Assembly: GCA_016786465.1 (NCBI GenBank)
Contig: JAEUWC010000002.1
Location: forward strand, 62,001-126,000
DNA length: 64,000 bases
Origin: Bdellovibrionales bacterium
GTDB taxonomy: Bacteria; Bdellovibrionota; UBA1018
Direction: 5' to 3'
The position numbers and the translations under genes were made by a program. Shown piece by piece: positions 62,672-64,000 of the stretch. The notes below the pieces were generated by a model. That model was given only the letters and a program-made list of their open reading frames with translations, was not told the origin of the DNA and did not search any database. Positions within the stretch are counted from its first letter, which is position 1. Each line of letters starts with the position of its first letter.

Positions 62672-63298
62672 ATGATGCAAAGTTCGAATTCTGTTTTGTC
62701 TGCTGAAGCAAAGAAGGCACTGGCGCGACTTGAAGAAGGAAATCGACGTTTCGTTTCCGACCTTCGGTCCGTCGAATCGATGATCAGTCGCGCGAAGATG
62801 GCCGAACTGGCTGAAAAAGGGCAGTTTCCGTTTGCCATCGTTTTGACCTGTTCCGATTCAAGAAGTCCGGTGGAATTGATTTTTGACCAAGGTGTTGGCG
62901 AACTTTTCGTGGTTCGTGTTGCTGGCAATGTCGTGGCCCCAAGTTTGATCGCCAGCATCGAGTTCGCAGCCACGCAGTTTGGTTCATGTTTAGTCCTAGT
63001 TTTGGGACACACCAAGTGCGGTGCGATCGGTGCTGCAATTCAGAACGTGAAGAACCCCGGAGTACCGCTACCTTCCGTGAACCTAGAAGACCTGCTTCAA
63101 CGTATTCGCCCTTCCGTTCGCGATTCAAACGGCAACGTGATCGCCGATATGGGGATCGCTATTGCGAATAACGTCAGAAACAGCATTGCGACGCTTCGCA
63201 GCCAAAGTCAGATTTTGACAAAATTGGAATCAGAAGGAAAAATCGGTTTTGTCGGGGGCGTGCTTGATATTTCCAATGGAAAAGTCGATTTTATTTGA
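62672..63298 (+). CDS. Beta-class carbonic anhydrase
   Basis: The 208-residue protein interconverts CO2 and bicarbonate. The start of the domain is LEEGNRRFVSD. TCSDSRSPVELIFDQGVGELFVVRVAGN gives the first zinc-ligand Cys and the catalytic Asp/Arg pair, split here by strand residues, and LGHTKCGAIGAA gives the His and second Cys. The N-terminus begins MMQSSNSVLS with no signal peptide, so it should be cytoplasmic. It is shorter after the last metal ligand than some relatives but complete. A YoaK-like gene follows after 25 bases. Confidence 0.93.
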   Translation: MMQSSNSVLSAEAKKALARLEEGNRRFVSDLRSVESMISRAKMAELAEKGQFPFAIVLTCSDSRSPVELIFDQGVGELFVVRVAGNVVAPSLIASIEFAATQFGSCLVLVLGHTKCGAIGAAIQNVKNPGVPLPSVNLEDLLQRIRPSVRDSNGNVIADMGIAIANNVRNSIATLRSQSQILTKLESEGKIGFVGGVLDISNGKVDFI

Positions 63299-63323
63299 TC
63301 GGCATACAGGGGCAAAAATCTAA

Positions 63324-64000
63324 GTGTATCGTCTGGATCGAAAAGAATTTCTTGAGCCTGAGAAAATCGCACTTTGGACTTTGCTGGGCTTCCAGGCGGG
63401 CTTTATCAACGCCTTCGGCTTTTTCGCATCTGGACGCTACGTTTCGCACGTGACGGGTGTCGGTACTCAGATCGGTGCGGCGCTTGCCGCACATCATGAA
63501 GAATTCGCTTACGAACTTTTAGGTTTCCCACTTTTCTTTATCAGCGGCGCTGCCTTGAACGGCGTTTTGACCATCGCAAGGATCGAGAAAAAGCAAAGGC
63601 CGCACTTTGACTGGGTACTGGCTTTGATCGCGATTCTTTTGGGCGCCGTTGTATTGGGCGGCAACGAAGGATTTTTTGGCCAGTTCGGCGAGGAATTAGT
63701 AGGCGTCCGTGATTTTGCGCTTCTGTTTTTGCTGACGTTCATCTGCGGATTGCAAAACGGTTGCTTCGCCGTAATGACCAAGGGGCAGATTCGAACGACC
63801 CACCTGACGGGAATCAGCACAGATATCGGAACCGACGCTGCAAGGCTATGGTTTGGGAAACTGGACCGTCAAGAACTTAAGTTAACCCGTAAGACCAATT
63901 TTTCCAGGGTAATGACCTTTCTGGGCTTCACGATGGGGTCGATTATTTCCGCCCGATTCGGCGTGAAATTTCAGTTTGTAGCGATGCTTGTTCCGCTGGC
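63324..64000 (+). CDS. YoaK/DUF1275-family membrane protein, cut by window edge
   Basis: A GTG start at 63324, preceded in frame by TAA at 63321, opens a frame that reaches the window end. The visible about 225 residues have five or six hydrophobic helices. FQAGFINAFGFFASGRYVSHVTGVGTQ is the DUF1275 signature start, followed by FICGLQNGCFAVMTKGQIRTTHLTGISTDIG, also typical. The family is a polytopic inner-membrane protein of unknown transport or sensing role. It is probably co-transcribed with the carbonic anhydrase. The C-terminal part is missing. Confidence 0.85.
   Translation, partial: MYRLDRKEFLEPEKIALWTLLGFQAGFINAFGFFASGRYVSHVTGVGTQIGAALAAHHEEFAYELLGFPLFFISGAALNGVLTIARIEKKQRPHFDWVLALIAILLGAVVLGGNEGFFGQFGEELVGVRDFALLFLLTFICGLQNGCFAVMTKGQIRTTHLTGISTDIGTDAARLWFGKLDRQELKLTRKTNFSRVMTFLGFTMGSIISARFGVKFQFVAMLVPL

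Noticed and set aside
1-64000. Mobile element or prophage
   Set aside because: I saw no transposase, integrase, terminal inverted repeat, phage structural gene or tRNA attachment site.

Overview
The window is a gene-dense chromosomal segment of a Gram-negative bacterium. It carries outer-membrane and periplasmic proteins (a TolC-type channel, a small beta-barrel-like protein, YceI), a Tad-type pseudopilin-like protein, lipoate and CoA biosynthesis, and many very large secreted proteins of unknown function. That mix, with balanced base composition and tightly overlapping genes, is most like the Bdellovibrionota or another deltaproteobacterial-type lineage. This placement is an inference; no rRNA gene or other firm marker is present.

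Region A (1-12 kb) looks like part of a surface-glycan or envelope-modification locus. A leftward pair (a GatZ/aldolase-like gene cut by the window edge and a polytopic membrane protein) faces a rightward operon of seven genes. That operon holds three membrane-anchored SGNH-type proteins, three radical SAM proteins and a stand-alone SPASM-like gene. A GNAT-M1 peptidase fusion closes the region.

Region B (12.1-22.5 kb) is the most unusual part. Two operons converge on a 61-codon gene. The rightward operon encodes an SGNH protein, a soluble S24/S26-like peptidase, a GT4 glycosyltransferase, an unknown protein, a PqqD-like protein and a small peptide with a Gly/Tyr/Pro-rich tail. The leftward operon encodes a GT4 paralogous to the first, two unknown proteins, a 2OG-Fe(II) oxygenase, a SelO-like protein and another GT4. 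I read this as a candidate peptide-modification system built on a PqqD carrier, a peptide, an oxygenase and glycosyltransferases. It remains a hypothesis.

Region C (22.5-26 kb) holds a GNAT-toroid fusion, a GT-C-like membrane protein and a DPM1-like GT2. Region D (26-43.8 kb) holds large exported proteins: a four-gene leftward operon, a 1204-residue lipoprotein with 4 putative-Ig and 7 disulfide-type repeats, a 790-residue HExxH protein and a 1050-residue protein with an internal membrane hairpin. A small methyltransferase-like gene and a small exported gene sit among them.

Region E (43.8-49.4 kb) is a leftward operon for an HD hydrolase, PanB, CoaX, CoaBC and PanC, followed upstream by a histone H1-like gene with its own hairpin terminator. 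Region F (49.5-55.3 kb) holds the Tad-like gene, four small exported proteins, two strong hairpins and a TolC-family gene. Region G (55.3-61.4 kb) is a six-gene operon of lipA, a 2-oxoacid dehydrogenase E2, lpdA, lipB, a TauE-like exporter and a nitroreductase. The end of the window holds a beta-barrel/YceI pair, a beta-carbonic anhydrase and a truncated YoaK-like membrane protein. I saw no tRNA, rRNA, CRISPR array, insertion sequence or prophage.
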